Shown here: positions 26,537-36,250 of the stretch, piece after piece | Layout of the letters: each line of letters opens with the position of its first letter | How positions within the stretch are numbered: the stretch's first letter is position 1 | Origin: Staphylococcus shinii | GTDB lineage: Bacteria; Bacillota; Bacilli; Staphylococcales; Staphylococcaceae | Direction of reading: 5' to 3' | Assembly (NCBI RefSeq): GCF_017583065.1 | Contig: NZ_JAGEVL010000008.1 | Location: forward strand, 1-64,000 | Length of the DNA: 64,000 nucleotides | Made by a program: the position numbers and the translations under genes | Notes under the pieces: model-generated | Databases searched by the model: none | Seen by the model: the letters and a program-made list of their open reading frames with translations, nothing else | What the model was told of the DNA's origin: nothing

Positions 26537-27400
26537 ATGGGGAAAATTATAGTGATAGGTAGCGCATCAATTGATTTGGTAGTACAAACAGAAATCTTAC
26601 CTGAAGCCGGAGAGACAGTAATGGGGAGCTCTTTTTTTACAAACCCAGGAGGTAAAGGGGCAAACCAAGCAGTCGCAGCAGCTAGACTAAGTAATGAAGT
26701 CTATATGATTGGCGCTGTTGGTGACGATGATAATGGCAAACATATTCTATCAAATTTAGAACAGAATAATGTCAATACAACTTATATGGATATTATCGAA
26801 AATGAAAAGTCTGGTACTGCACATATCACTTTGTTTGATGATGATAACCGTATCATTGTTGTACCTGCATCAAATAATTATGTGACAGCAGAAAGTGTGC
26901 TGCCGAAACTTAAAAATTTTAGTGCTGGAGACATTATTGTAATGCAACACGAAATACCAGAGTCAACGATACAAGCTGTTGTTGATTATGCTATTGACCA
27001 TGGTATGAAGGTTATATTAAATCCAGCGCCATATCGAAAGTTGGATAAAGCAATAATCGATAAAGTAACGTGGCTAACACCTAATGAAACTGAAAGTGAA
27101 TTACTATTTGATTATCAAGTTGATGATGCATTAAAAGCATATCCACATAAATTGATTGTTACTAAGGGCGCTTCAGGAGCAATGTATTACAGTGATTCTC
27201 AACAGTTAGTCGAGGGATACAAAAAGCAAGTGATTGATACTACTGGTGCTGGTGATACATTTAATGGTGCATTAGCCGTTGCTCTAATTGAGAATAAGCC
27301 ATTAGAACAAGCAGTTGCTTTTGCTAATTTAGCAGGTAGCTATTCAGTAACTGGATTAGGAGCTCAAGGTGCAATGCCGTACAGAAAAGACTTAGAATGA
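26537..27400 (+). CDS. rbsK: Ribokinase
   Basis: Phosphorylates ribose to ribose-5-phosphate; PfkB family, 287 residues, a little short of the usual 300-310. The N-terminal sugar-site motif NPGGKGANQAVAAARL (about 38) and the catalytic base motif DTTGAGDTFNGA (about 238) are intact. GGAGG precedes the ATG. No rbsD, transporter or rbsR sits beside it here, and a related sugar as substrate cannot be excluded. Spaced 33 nt from the DCC gene. Confidence 0.88.
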   Translation: MGKIIVIGSASIDLVVQTEILPEAGETVMGSSFFTNPGGKGANQAVAAARLSNEVYMIGAVGDDDNGKHILSNLEQNNVNTTYMDIIENEKSGTAHITLFDDDNRIIVVPASNNYVTAESVLPKLKNFSAGDIIVMQHEIPESTIQAVVDYAIDHGMKVILNPAPYRKLDKAIIDKVTWLTPNETESELLFDYQVDDALKAYPHKLIVTKGASGAMYYSDSQQLVEGYKKQVIDTTGAGDTFNGALAVALIENKPLEQAVAFANLAGSYSVTGLGAQGAMPYRKDLE

Positions 27401-27483
27401 ACAAGGTTTATTTATTCTATGGTAAAGGGCTATTGTCATCGATATATAGATTGAAATAATTCTAATTTAAACACGATAAATTC

Positions 27484-27512
27484 TTTACAAATTATAATGA
27501 TTATAATATAAT
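27484..27512 (+). promoter_or_regulatory. dps promoter
   Basis: TTTACA (27484-27489) and TATAAT (27507-27512) are separated by 17 nt, 70 nt before the dps start. The spacer is almost entirely occupied by the PerR box. Confidence 0.75.
27492..27506 (+). promoter_or_regulatory. PerR box upstream of dps
   Basis: TTATAATGATTATAA is an exact match to the 15-nt PerR consensus TTATAATnATTATAA. It lies between -35 and -10, so PerR would block transcription until peroxide oxidises it. This agrees with Dps being a classical PerR target. Confidence 0.93.
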
Positions 27513-27581
27513 AATAGTTGTAATTAAGAAATTGTATTATCATTCTATGGAGATTATGAATTTTAAAAGGAGAGATTTTTT

Positions 27582-28031
27582 ATGGCAAAAAATAATGAAG
27601 AAGTAGTAAAAGTATTAAACCAACAAGTAGCGAACTGGACAGTAGCATTCACTAAATTACACAATTTTCATTGGTACGTAAAAGGGCCTAATTTCTTCTC
27701 ATTACACACTAAATTTGAAGAATTATATGATGAAGCAAGTCAATATATTGATGATTTAGCTGAACGTATTTTAGCAGCAGGAGGTAATCCAGTAGCAACC
27801 TTAAAAGAAAGTTTAGAACTTTCAATTATCGAAGAAGCTGGAAAAGGTTATAAAGCCGAAGAAATGGTTGAAGAACTTTCAAAAGATTTCGAGAATATAT
27901 CTGAACAGTTAGAACAAGCGATTGAAGTTGCTTCAAATGCAGACGACGATGTAACTGAAGATATGTTCATCGGTATGCAAACAAACATTGATAAACATAA
28001 TTGGATGTTAAAATCTTACTTAGGTAGATAA
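27582..28031 (+). CDS. dps: Dps/MrgA ferritin-like DNA-protection protein
   Basis: Forms a 12-subunit shell that oxidises and stores iron and shields DNA under peroxide stress. 149 residues, normal length. The inter-subunit ferroxidase ligands are visible in LHNFHWYVKGPNFFSLHTKFEELYDE stretches: His near 25-28 and 40, then FEELYDEASQYIDDLAERI. AAAGGAG precedes the ATG, and an upstream PerR box predicts peroxide induction. Single-gene unit ended by a strong terminator. Confidence 0.96.
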   Translation: MAKNNEEVVKVLNQQVANWTVAFTKLHNFHWYVKGPNFFSLHTKFEELYDEASQYIDDLAERILAAGGNPVATLKESLELSIIEEAGKGYKAEEMVEELSKDFENISEQLEQAIEVASNADDDVTEDMFIGMQTNIDKHNWMLKSYLGR

Positions 28032-28063
28032 GTAAGTTATTATAAACTATAAATAAATATAAA

Positions 28064-28106
28064 AAGAAGCTTTTCAGATATTTTTGTACTGAAAAGCTTC
28101 TTTTTT
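28064..28106 (+). terminator. dps terminator
   Basis: AGAAGCTTTTCAG pairs with CTGAAAAGCTTCT over 13 bp, followed by six T residues. It lies 32 nt after the dps stop. Confidence 0.93.
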
Positions 28107-28182
28107 ATTTATCTCTGAAATTAATAGCTATACTGTTAGTTTTCTGCCACAGTGAAGATTAACAGTAATATTCAATCTTTAA

Positions 28183-28893
28183 TTATTCGGCGATTTCTAA
28201 CGCAATTTCCATCATTTGAGTAAATGAGTTTTGGCGTTCTTCGGCTGTTGTAGCTTCATCGCGTAAGATATGATCACTTACTGTGAAGATACCTAAAGCT
28301 TTTTTATTTGCATAAGTAGCATTTAAGTATAATGCTGCTGATTCCATTTCAATACCTAAGACACCCATACGTTGCCATCTCTCATTGAATGTTTCGTCAG
28401 CATTATAGAATGTGTCAGACGATAGGATATTACCAACATGAGTTGTTGCATCAATATCATCTGCTTTTTGTTTTGCTTTCAATATTAAGTCAAAATCTGC
28501 CAACGGTGCAAAGTGGCCTGGAATGTTGTATTGCTCAACATAACTAGAATTTGTTGAAGCACCTTGAGCAATGATAACGTCATAAAGGTTTACATTCTCT
28601 TGTAATGCACCACAAGAGCCGATGCGAATAATCGTTTCAACATCAAAGAAATTATAAAGTTCATAAGAATAGATACCAATACTTGGTACACCCATTCCGG
28701 AGCCCATTACTGATACTTCCTTACCATTGTATGTACCTGTATAGCCGAACATATTACGTACTTCGTTAAACTGTTCAACATTTTCTAAATAATTATCAGC
28801 AATATATTTTGCTCGAAGCGGATCGCCTGGCATTAATACAGTTTTAGCGATTTTAGTCCCATTAGGTTGAATATGAGGTGTTGCTTTTGTCAT
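28183..28893 (-). CDS. deoD: Purine-nucleoside phosphorylase, DeoD type
   Basis: Splits purine (deoxy)nucleosides with phosphate to base and (deoxy)ribose-1-phosphate. 236 residues when started at ATG 28893, nine nt after GGAG, matching other staphylococcal DeoD proteins. It shows the phosphate-binding start LMPGDPLRAKYIA (about 22), GSGMGVPSIGIYSYEL (about 66), and the substrate-site MESAALY (about 182) and VSDH (about 206) motifs. Divergent from deoC-pdp-deoB, with which it forms one nucleoside-degradation cluster. Confidence 0.95.
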   Translation of the reverse strand: MTKATPHIQPNGTKIAKTVLMPGDPLRAKYIADNYLENVEQFNEVRNMFGYTGTYNGKEVSVMGSGMGVPSIGIYSYELYNFFDVETIIRIGSCGALQENVNLYDVIIAQGASTNSSYVEQYNIPGHFAPLADFDLILKAKQKADDIDATTHVGNILSSDTFYNADETFNERWQRMGVLGIEMESAALYLNATYANKKALGIFTVSDHILRDEATTAEERQNSFTQMMEIALEIAE

Positions 28894-29066
28894 AGTCATC
28901 TTCTCCTTTAAATTCTTTATCAAATTAAAGATAACATTTGTTTATTATTTTTGCTAATTTTTGTAATATAGAGATAAAGAAAAGTTGTTTATTAAGGATA
29001 TGTTATTAATTTTGCTTTATAATTATGAGTGGTATGAAAACATATAGATAATTAGGAGGATTTAAT

Positions 29067-29729
29067 ATGAATTACGCAAAATATATAGATCACACATTAC
29101 TTAAACCTGAGTCTACGAGAGCTCAAATTGATAAAATTATTGAGGAAGCTAAGTCATTTAGCTTTAAATCAGTTTGTATCAATCCTACACATGTTAAATA
29201 TGCTGCAGAACAACTTAAAGGTTCTGATGTATTAGTATGTACGGTTATCGGGTTTCCTTTAGGTGCATCTACAACAGAAACAAAGATGTTTGAAGTTGAA
29301 GATGCGATTAAAAATGGCGCGTCTGAAGTAGATATGGTCATCAATATTGGGGCATTAAAAGACGGTCGTTTCGATGAAGTACAAAAAGATATTGAAGGCG
29401 TAGTAGGCGCTGCAAATGGAAAAACAGTTAAAGTTATTATTGAAACATGCCTATTAACAGATGAAGAGAAAGTTAAAGCATCAGAATTAAGTAAAGCAGC
29501 TGGTGCAGATTTTGTTAAAACTTCAACAGGATTTGCTGGCGGAGGAGCTACTCCGGAAGATGTGAAATTAATGAAAGATACTGTAGGAGACGATTTAGAA
29601 GTTAAAGCATCAGGTGGTGTAAGAAACTTAGAAGACTTTAACCAAATGCTTGAAGCGGGCGCAACGCGAATTGGTGCAAGTGCAGGTGTTCAAATCGTTC
29701 AAGGTTTAGAAAGTAATTCTGATTATTAA
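29067..29729 (+). CDS. deoC: Deoxyribose-phosphate aldolase
   Basis: Cleaves 2-deoxyribose-5-phosphate to acetaldehyde and glyceraldehyde-3-phosphate. 220 residues. The Schiff-base lysine sits in [10 protein letters not shown] (about 155), and the second conserved lysine in VKASGGVRN (about 182). The N-terminus YIDHTLLKP is also diagnostic. TTAGGAGG precedes the ATG. First of three genes (deoC, pdp, deoB) in one direction. S. aureus carries more than one deoC; this is the copy in the nucleoside cluster. Confidence 0.96.
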   Translation: MNYAKYIDHTLLKPESTRAQIDKIIEEAKSFSFKSVCINPTHVKYAAEQLKGSDVLVCTVIGFPLGASTTETKMFEVEDAIKNGASEVDMVINIGALKDGRFDEVQKDIEGVVGAANGKTVKVIIETCLLTDEEKVKASELSKAAGADFVKTSTGFAGGGATPEDVKLMKDTVGDDLEVKASGGVRNLEDFNQMLEAGATRIGASAGVQIVQGLESNSDY

Positions 29730-29794
29730 TTAATCATTTAACATGGGAATATCAATGTTTTTACGTCTTTATTTGAAAAGGGAGGCCAACTCAT

Positions 29795-31096
29795 ATGAGA
29801 ATGGTAGATATTATTGAAAAAAAACGTGATGGACAAATATTAACTAAACAGGAAATTGAGTATTTTATTAATGAATATACCAATGATAATATTCCAGATT
29901 ATCAAGCATCAAGTTTAGCTATGGCGATATATTTTCAAGATATGAATGATGACGAACGTGCAGCATTAACAATGGCTATGGTAAATTCTGGTGACGTCAT
30001 AGATTTATCTGATATCGAAGGGATTAAAGTAGATAAACATTCAACTGGCGGTGTGGGCGATACAACTACATTAGTATTAGCGCCTTTAGTTGCATCAGTA
30101 GGTGTGCCTGTAGCAAAAATGAGCGGGCGTGGATTAGGGCATACTGGTGGAACGATTGATAAATTAGAATCTGTCGAAGGGTTCCACGTAGAAATCAGCG
30201 AAGATAAATTTGTTAAGTTAGTTAATGAAGCGAAAGTCGCTGTTATAGGTCAAAGTGGTAACCTCACACCAGCAGATAAAAAGTTATATGGGCTTCGTGA
30301 TGTTACAGGAACTGTAAATTCAATTCCATTAATTGCTTCATCAATCATGAGTAAAAAAATTGCCGCAGGTGCAGATGCCATTGTGTTAGACGTGAAAACA
30401 GGTAATGGTGCATTTATGAAGACAATTGAAGAGGCTGAAGCGTTAGCGCATGCAATGGTTCGTATTGGTAACAATGTAGGTAGAAATACGATGGCTATCA
30501 TTTCTGACATGGGCCAACCGTTAGGTAATGCTATTGGAAATGCTTTAGAAGTTAAAGAAGCAATTGAAACTTTACAAGGTAAAGGGCCAAAAGACCTTAC
30601 AGAATTAGTTATGACATTAGGCTCACAAATGATTGTCGTAGGTGGTAAAGCTAAGGATTTGGGTGAAGCACGTCAATTGTTAGAAAATGCAATTCAAAAT
30701 GGTTCAGCACTAGAAACATTTAGAACGTTTTTAGAAAATCAAGATGGAGACGGTTCAGTTGTAGATGATGTTGAAAAATTACCACAAGCTAAGTATCAAA
30801 TTGAATTACTAGCGCCAAAATCTGGCATTGTAACTGAAATTGTTGCCAATGAAATAGGAGTTGCTTCCATGATGTTAGGTGCAGGAAGACAAACAAAAGA
30901 AGATGATATTGATTTAAGTGTTGGTCTCATACTACATAAAAAAGTGGGAGACAAGGTGAATGAAGGAGAAGCATTATTAACCATTCATAGTAATAAAGAA
31001 CAAATTGATGACGTTAAAGATAAACTCAATCAAAATATCACAATAAGTCAAACTGGTACTGAACCGACATTGATTCACGAAATTATTACTGAATAG
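29795..31096 (+). CDS. pdp: Pyrimidine-nucleoside phosphorylase
   Basis: Phosphorolysis of uridine, thymidine and deoxyuridine to base and sugar-1-phosphate. 433 residues, the usual size. The family signature [18 protein letters not shown] (about 109-126) and the phosphate-site [12 protein letters not shown] (about 79-90) are intact. The C-terminal domain has the typical [10 protein letters not shown] stretch. GGGAGG lies 9 nt before the ATG. It ends 11 nt before deoB. Confidence 0.95.
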   Translation: MRMVDIIEKKRDGQILTKQEIEYFINEYTNDNIPDYQASSLAMAIYFQDMNDDERAALTMAMVNSGDVIDLSDIEGIKVDKHSTGGVGDTTTLVLAPLVASVGVPVAKMSGRGLGHTGGTIDKLESVEGFHVEISEDKFVKLVNEAKVAVIGQSGNLTPADKKLYGLRDVTGTVNSIPLIASSIMSKKIAAGADAIVLDVKTGNGAFMKTIEEAEALAHAMVRIGNNVGRNTMAIISDMGQPLGNAIGNALEVKEAIETLQGKGPKDLTELVMTLGSQMIVVGGKAKDLGEARQLLENAIQNGSALETFRTFLENQDGDGSVVDDVEKLPQAKYQIELLAPKSGIVTEIVANEIGVASMMLGAGRQTKEDDIDLSVGLILHKKVGDKVNEGEALLTIHSNKEQIDDVKDKLNQNITISQTGTEPTLIHEIITE

Positions 31097-31107
31097 GAGT
31101 GAACGTC

Positions 31108-32295
31108 ATGACTACACCGTTTAAACGTGTACATTTAATCGTTATGGATTCAGTTGGCATTGGAGAAGGACCGGATGCCAAAGCTTTTAACGATGAAGGT
31201 AGCCATACATTAAAACACACATTAGAAGGTTTTAATCAAACCTTACCAAACTTACAAAAGCTTGGTTTAGGTAATATTGATCCATTACCGATTATTGGAC
31301 AAGAATCCCAGCCACAAGCTTTTTACACTAAAATGAGTGAAGCTTCAGTGGGTAAAGACACAATGACTGGTCATTGGGAAATTATGGGCTTAAATATAAT
31401 GCAACCTTTTAAAGTATACCCAGAAGGCTTTCCTGAAGAACTTGTCAGTGAAATAGAATCATTAACTGGTCGTAAAGTTGTGGCTAATCGTCCTGCTTCT
31501 GGAACGCAGATTATTGATGAATGGGGCGAGCATCAAATGAAAACAGGTGATTTGATAGTTTATACTTCAGCGGACCCTGTACTTCAAATTGCTGCACATG
31601 AAGACATTATACCCTTGGAAGAATTGTATGATATCTGTGAGAAGGTTAGAGAGTTAACTAAAGTCCCAAAATACTTGATAGGTAGAATTATTGCTAGACC
31701 TTATATAGGCGAGCCTGGTGCATTTACAAGAACTTCAAATAGACATGACTATGCTTTAAAACCATTCGGTAGAACAGTGATGAATGAATTAAAAGACAAT
31801 GGTTATGATGTGATTGCTTTAGGCAAAATCAATGATATTTTTGATGGTGAAGGTGTGACTGAATCAATTCGTACCAAAGATAATATGGATGGTATGGATA
31901 AATTAGTTGAAACTGTACAAAGAGACTTTAATGGGATGAGTTTCTTAAACCTTGTTGATTTTGACGCGTTATATGGCCATCGTCGTGATAAAGGTGGTTA
32001 TGCGCAAGCGCTTAAAGAGTTTGATGAGCGTCTACCAGAACTTATTAATCATTTACAGGAAGACGATCTTGTGATTATTACAGCCGACCATGGGAATGAC
32101 CCGACTGCAGATGGCACAGACCATACAAGAGAGTTTATACCAGTATTGATGTTTAGCCCAAAAATTAAAGATTATCATGAATTAACAGTTGATAATACAT
32201 TTAGTTCTTTAGGAGCAACGATTGCGGATAACTTTGGCGTGAAATTACCAGAGTTTGGTAGAAGTTACTTAAAAGAAATGGGTGTTGAAAAATGA
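31108..32295 (+). CDS. deoB: Phosphopentomutase
   Basis: Interconverts (deoxy)ribose-1-phosphate and -5-phosphate, linking the phosphorylases to DeoC. 395 residues, an alkaline-phosphatase-fold enzyme. Metal-site motifs are visible: [13 protein letters not shown] (about 11), the catalytic threonine in [10 protein letters not shown] (about 84), and [10 protein letters not shown] (about 328). The ATG at 31108 sits behind TAGGAGTG. Its last codons overlap the next gene by 4 nt (ATGA). Confidence 0.95.
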   Translation: MTTPFKRVHLIVMDSVGIGEGPDAKAFNDEGSHTLKHTLEGFNQTLPNLQKLGLGNIDPLPIIGQESQPQAFYTKMSEASVGKDTMTGHWEIMGLNIMQPFKVYPEGFPEELVSEIESLTGRKVVANRPASGTQIIDEWGEHQMKTGDLIVYTSADPVLQIAAHEDIIPLEELYDICEKVRELTKVPKYLIGRIIARPYIGEPGAFTRTSNRHDYALKPFGRTVMNELKDNGYDVIALGKINDIFDGEGVTESIRTKDNMDGMDKLVETVQRDFNGMSFLNLVDFDALYGHRRDKGGYAQALKEFDERLPELINHLQEDDLVIITADHGNDPTADGTDHTREFIPVLMFSPKIKDYHELTVDNTFSSLGATIADNFGVKLPEFGRSYLKEMGVEK

Positions 32296-32645
32296 ATAAA
32301 ATAGCAAGAGTAGTTTTTGGAATTGTTTTTAGCGTTGCTGGTGTCTTGCATTTTAAAGATGAACAAAAATTTAGAGCAATCGTACCGTCATATCTTCCGT
32401 TCAGAAAAGCAGCAGTGTTAATTACTGGTGTGTTTGAAGTTATTTTTGGTTTATTATTACTAACTCGCAAACCGTCACCATGCTTGAAAAAGTCTATCAT
32501 TGCGTTTTTATGGGCTGTGTTTCCAGCCAATATTTACATGGCGCGTAACAATATGCCTTTAGGCGGCAAAGAACTACCAAAGTGGGCGTTGTATGGTAGG
32601 CTTCCGTTACAGTTTGTTATGATAAAGATGATAAGCAAACTATAA
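32292..32645 (+). CDS. DoxX-family membrane protein
   Basis: 117 residues with four hydrophobic segments (about 3-20, 38-58, 65-82 and 97-114), and DoxX-like features such as GVLHF (about 17), [18 protein letters not shown] (about 35) and PANIYMA (about 77). Members are four-helix membrane proteins with uncertain redox-linked roles. The ATG overlaps the deoB stop (ATGA), so it is translationally coupled to nucleoside catabolism, although a functional link is not known. Confidence 0.83.
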   Translation: MNKIARVVFGIVFSVAGVLHFKDEQKFRAIVPSYLPFRKAAVLITGVFEVIFGLLLLTRKPSPCLKKSIIAFLWAVFPANIYMARNNMPLGGKELPKWALYGRLPLQFVMIKMISKL

Positions 32646-32666
32646 ATTATGGTTTGAATAATACAG

Positions 32667-32716
32667 AAACGCTTCAGAGTGAACATTGATAAATGTATAC
32701 TTTGAAGCGTTTTTTA
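32667..32716 (+). terminator. Terminator of the deoC-pdp-deoB operon
   Basis: AAACGCTTCA (32667-32676) pairs with TGAAGCGTTT (32703-32712), followed by T residues. It lies 21 nt after the DoxX-protein stop. Confidence 0.88.
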
Positions 32717-32778
32717 TTTAAGGGTAAGGTTACTATATATGATTTAAATAGTTCTAAATATAACACTTACGTTTGATA

Positions 32779-32826
32779 AAAAAGATGAAGTTAAGCATAG
32801 ATTTTTAAGCTTAACTTCATCTTTTT
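32779..32826. terminator. Terminator serving luxS (and readthrough from the left)
   Basis: AAAAAGATGAAGTTAAGC (32779-32796) pairs with GCTTAACTTCATCTTTTT (32809-32826). The stem is 18 bp with U-runs on both strands, so it works in both directions. On the minus strand it ends luxS. Confidence 0.88.
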
Positions 32827-32883
32827 ATTAATAACAAATAATTATTTATGTTCTATTTTCATTGTAAAGACTTTAGTTTAAAG

Positions 32884-33354
32884 TTACTTATTATCGCCAT
32901 AAATATCATGCCATTCATCTTTTTTATCTAAAAATGTTTGCGCGATGTCTTTTGCGCCTTCTAATGAATGACTCTCTGCCCAACCACATTGTACTTCATT
33001 ACAAGCGGGTACTTCTGTAGCATTTAATACGTCTTGAATTGTTTTTTCGATGATTTGTAGTACATCTCCATAATCATCATGGTTAATGAATGAAACGTAA
33101 AAGCCAGTCTGACAACCCATTGGACTAATATCAACGACTTTATCTGAATGGTTACGGATATTTTCAGCCATAAGATGTTCTAGTGAGTGTAATCCAGGCA
33201 TATCCATATGTTCTTTATTTGGCTGTTTGAAGCGGATGTCATATTTATGAATAACATCTCCGTTTGCGCCTTCCATTTTCCCTGCAAGTCTTAAAAATGG
33301 CGCAGATACGATTGTGTGATCTAAATTGAAGCTTTCAACATTCATTTTTGGCAT
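32884..33354 (-). CDS. luxS: S-ribosylhomocysteine lyase (autoinducer-2 synthase)
   Basis: Splits S-ribosylhomocysteine to homocysteine and the AI-2 precursor DPD, recycling methyl-transfer by-product. 156 residues. The metal-binding [14 protein letters not shown] motif gives His56, Glu59 and His60. The third ligand, a cysteine, lies in [17 protein letters not shown] (about 119-135). The start ATG at 33354 is preceded by TTAGGAGGG. Single-gene unit with its own terminator. Confidence 0.97.
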   Translation of the reverse strand: MPKMNVESFNLDHTIVSAPFLRLAGKMEGANGDVIHKYDIRFKQPNKEHMDMPGLHSLEHLMAENIRNHSDKVVDISPMGCQTGFYVSFINHDDYGDVLQIIEKTIQDVLNATEVPACNEVQCGWAESHSLEGAKDIAQTFLDKKDEWHDIYGDNK

Positions 33355-33623
33355 GGTACGGCCCTCCTAATATTTTACCTAAGGTAATTGTAACAAGACC
33401 AAACAGTATTTACAATTTCTGTATTTGGGTAAACCCATAGAACAACTATCAGTTATTATAAATTTCAGAAAATTAATGACAGAATCCAATAAACCCGATA
33501 GAATAAGTAATAATTAAAACAAGTTTTGTACGTTATAAATTGTGTTATTAAATAAATTACTTATTGCGTTTCACTTTAGTGTTAATCGCTATAAAGGCAA
33601 TATTAGGAGGGCGTATTTATACT

Positions 33624-34808
33624 ATGGAAAACAAACAAATTATTTTAGATTACATAGAAAATGATAAATATAAATTTTTAGAAATGAGTCATCAAATACA
33701 CCAAAGACCTGAATTAGGGAACGAAGAAATTTTTGCTTCTAGATCATTAATTGAAATGTTAATTGCAAATGATTTTGGAGTTGAAACGAATATTGCTGGT
33801 CATGCTACTGGTTTTATAGCTAGGTACGAATCAGATTTACCAGGTCCTACAATAGGATTTTTAGCAGAGTATGACGCTTTACCAGGTTTAGGTCATGCTT
33901 GTGGTCATAATATTATTGGAACAGCAAGCACTTTTGCAGGTATTGCGTTGAAGCAACTTATAAATAAAATAGGTGGGAAGGTTATTGTGCTTGGATGTCC
34001 AGCTGAAGAAGGTGGGGAAAATGGGAGCGCTAAAGCAACTTATGTTAAAGAAGGCGTAATTGATGAATTAGATATTGCATTAATGGTGCATCCTGGAAAC
34101 GAAACTTATAGAACGATTGATACTTTAGCGGTAGATGTTTTAGATATCAAATTTTATGGTAAAAGTACACATGCTTCTGAAAATGCTGATGAAGCTAGAA
34201 ATGCGTTGGACGCAATGATTTCTTATTTTAATGGTGTAGCGCAATTGAGACAACATATTAAAAATGGACAACGTGTACATGGTGTCATATTAGACGGTGG
34301 TAAAGCGGCCAATATAATTCCAGATTATACACATGCGCGTTTTTATACAAGAGCAACTTCACGTCAAGAATTAGATATATTAACAGAACGTGTAGGACAT
34401 ATTGCAAAAGGTGCAGCCATTCAAACTGGTTGTGATTATGAATTTGGCCCAATACAAAACGGCGTAAATGAATTTATAAAATCTTCTAAGTTAGACGATT
34501 TATTTGCGAAATACGCAACTGAAATGGGAGAAGCCGTTATAGATGACGATTTCGGATATGGGTCTACAGATACAGGGAATGTAAGCCACATCGTACCTAC
34601 AATACATCCGCATATTAAAATAGGATCTCGCAATTTGGTTGGCCACACGCATAGATTTCGTGAAGCTGCAATAAGTACACACGGTGATAATGCCTTAATC
34701 AGAGGCACGAAGATTCTTGCCTTAATGGGCTTAGAATTAATCACTAATAAAGCGTTGTTTGATGAAATTATTGAGCAACACCGATATATAAAGGAGCATA
34801 AAAAATGA
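33624..34808 (+). CDS. M20-family amidohydrolase/aminoacylase
   Basis: Zinc-type peptidase or amidase of the M20 family, 394 residues. Visible motifs: HQRPELGNEE (about 29), AEYDALPGLGHACGHN (about 79-94) with the metal-binding histidines, CPAEEGGENG (about 128), and the dimerisation-domain STHASE (about 178). This is the p-aminobenzoyl-glutamate hydrolase/aminoacylase-like branch. The ATG at 33624 is the only reasonable start behind AGGAGGG, at a somewhat long spacing. Its stop overlaps the ATP-grasp gene (ATGA). The substrate is probably an amide made or used with the partner gene. Confidence 0.88.
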   Translation: MENKQIILDYIENDKYKFLEMSHQIHQRPELGNEEIFASRSLIEMLIANDFGVETNIAGHATGFIARYESDLPGPTIGFLAEYDALPGLGHACGHNIIGTASTFAGIALKQLINKIGGKVIVLGCPAEEGGENGSAKATYVKEGVIDELDIALMVHPGNETYRTIDTLAVDVLDIKFYGKSTHASENADEARNALDAMISYFNGVAQLRQHIKNGQRVHGVILDGGKAANIIPDYTHARFYTRATSRQELDILTERVGHIAKGAAIQTGCDYEFGPIQNGVNEFIKSSKLDDLFAKYATEMGEAVIDDDFGYGSTDTGNVSHIVPTIHPHIKIGSRNLVGHTHRFREAAISTHGDNALIRGTKILALMGLELITNKALFDEIIEQHRYIKEHKK

Positions 34809-36007
34809 ATAATCGAAGCTCTCTGCACCCTCAATTAACACTTAGTGATCTTTATGATTCTAGTATTGTCTATACTTCAAGGCCATCATACGTTTCAAAT
34901 CCTTGGTTAGAGCCTGAAGAACATCAATCTAATTTTCTAACTGGTAGAGAGCTCATCATCGCTAACCAAATGCCTGTAATAGTACATGAGGCATGTGTTA
35001 CAAATAAATTGGAAATATTGTTTGAAGCAGTGGGTAAAGTTATCCCTTCAAATATTATTCAATTTAATGATCAAAGAAGTTATGAACAGGTGATTCAAGA
35101 TTTAGCAATAAATGACAATAAAAAAATATATTTTCAATATATTCACGGTGAAGATATTGTAAACAAAGCGCATTATGCGTTAAATAAAGATGTTTTTATG
35201 GCTTTAAATAATAAAGCACGGATTCCAGAATGGACTAATTACAAATATTTACCTAAAAGAGAAGTTGTAGGGATTGATGATTTTAGTGATGCGGTTTCTT
35301 TTTGGGCATTTCCATTTGTTTTAAAACCTGGTGATGACTTACCGACAGCAGGTGGATATGGTGTTATGATTTGTAATAATGAAAGGGATTTAGAGCAAGC
35401 TAAAATCCGAATTGAAAAAGCAAAAAATGAAACAGATACAATTATTATAGAGCAAAAAGTAGAAATAGTTACGAATTATTGTGTACAATTTGCATATTCT
35501 AAAGATACAGGTATTCAATACATTGGTACATCCGACCAGATTACAGATAATTATGGTTCTTACAAAGGGAACCAAAATACACATGATGTTCCACAATCAG
35601 TGATTCAAGCTGGCAGAGAAATAATGGAAATAGGCGTAGCAGAAGGGTACTTTGGTATCGCTGGGTTTGATTTGCTATTAGATAAACATGGAGAAGTATT
35701 TGCCATAGATTTAAATTTCAGACAAAATGGTTCAACGAGTATGTTATTGCTAGAACCTGAATTGCAAGGTAGATATCATAAATTCTTTAGTTATTTAGCA
35801 CCAGATAATTGTGATAACGAACATTTCTTCGATACAATTGAAAAATATATAAATAAAGGTGTCTTATTCCCATTATCATATTATGACGGTGATTGGTATA
35901 AGAATGAAACTGTTAAATCAAGGTTTGGTTGTATTTGGCACGGAGAAAGTAAAGTGTTAGTGGAAGCAATGGAGCAACAGTTTTTAAAAGAACTGAAAAA
36001 AGGCTGA
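34805..36007 (+). CDS. ATP-grasp ligase-like protein
   Basis: 400 residues with a central and C-terminal ATP-grasp fold: FVLKPGDDLPTAGGYGV (about 177-193) as the nucleotide lysine/glycine loop, TIIIEQKVE (about 215) as the adenine-site strand, and AIDLNFRQNGSTS (about 300) as the metal-binding segment. ATP-grasp enzymes join a carboxylate and an amine or thiol via acyl phosphate. The start overlaps the M20 gene by 4 nt, so one operon makes a bond-forming and a bond-breaking enzyme. The product is unknown to me. A similar pair exists in other staphylococci. Confidence 0.8.
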   Translation: MNNRSSLHPQLTLSDLYDSSIVYTSRPSYVSNPWLEPEEHQSNFLTGRELIIANQMPVIVHEACVTNKLEILFEAVGKVIPSNIIQFNDQRSYEQVIQDLAINDNKKIYFQYIHGEDIVNKAHYALNKDVFMALNNKARIPEWTNYKYLPKREVVGIDDFSDAVSFWAFPFVLKPGDDLPTAGGYGVMICNNERDLEQAKIRIEKAKNETDTIIIEQKVEIVTNYCVQFAYSKDTGIQYIGTSDQITDNYGSYKGNQNTHDVPQSVIQAGREIMEIGVAEGYFGIAGFDLLLDKHGEVFAIDLNFRQNGSTSMLLLEPELQGRYHKFFSYLAPDNCDNEHFFDTIEKYINKGVLFPLSYYDGDWYKNETVKSRFGCIWHGESKVLVEAMEQQFLKELKKG

Positions 36008-36250
36008 TATAATCTATAGAACCTATTAAAAGATGAATGTAGGTAATTTTCTCAGTATCGTATAGAAAGTTGATATGCCTATGACAGTAAGCATAAGGCT
36101 CTTTCACAGTAACAGCTGTTTGCTGTCAAACTTTTATCATGAATATAAGTTGTATGTCTTCTCGTTTATTATCGGCGATTGACTAGAACCATGCAGTCCT
36201 TTATATTCTTAATATAGGTAATTTATTATGAATGGATTGAAGGTGTTTTG

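Noticed and set aside
34436..34834. 132-codon minus-strand frame over the M20/ATP-grasp junction
   Set aside because: Antisense to two real genes and no start signals.
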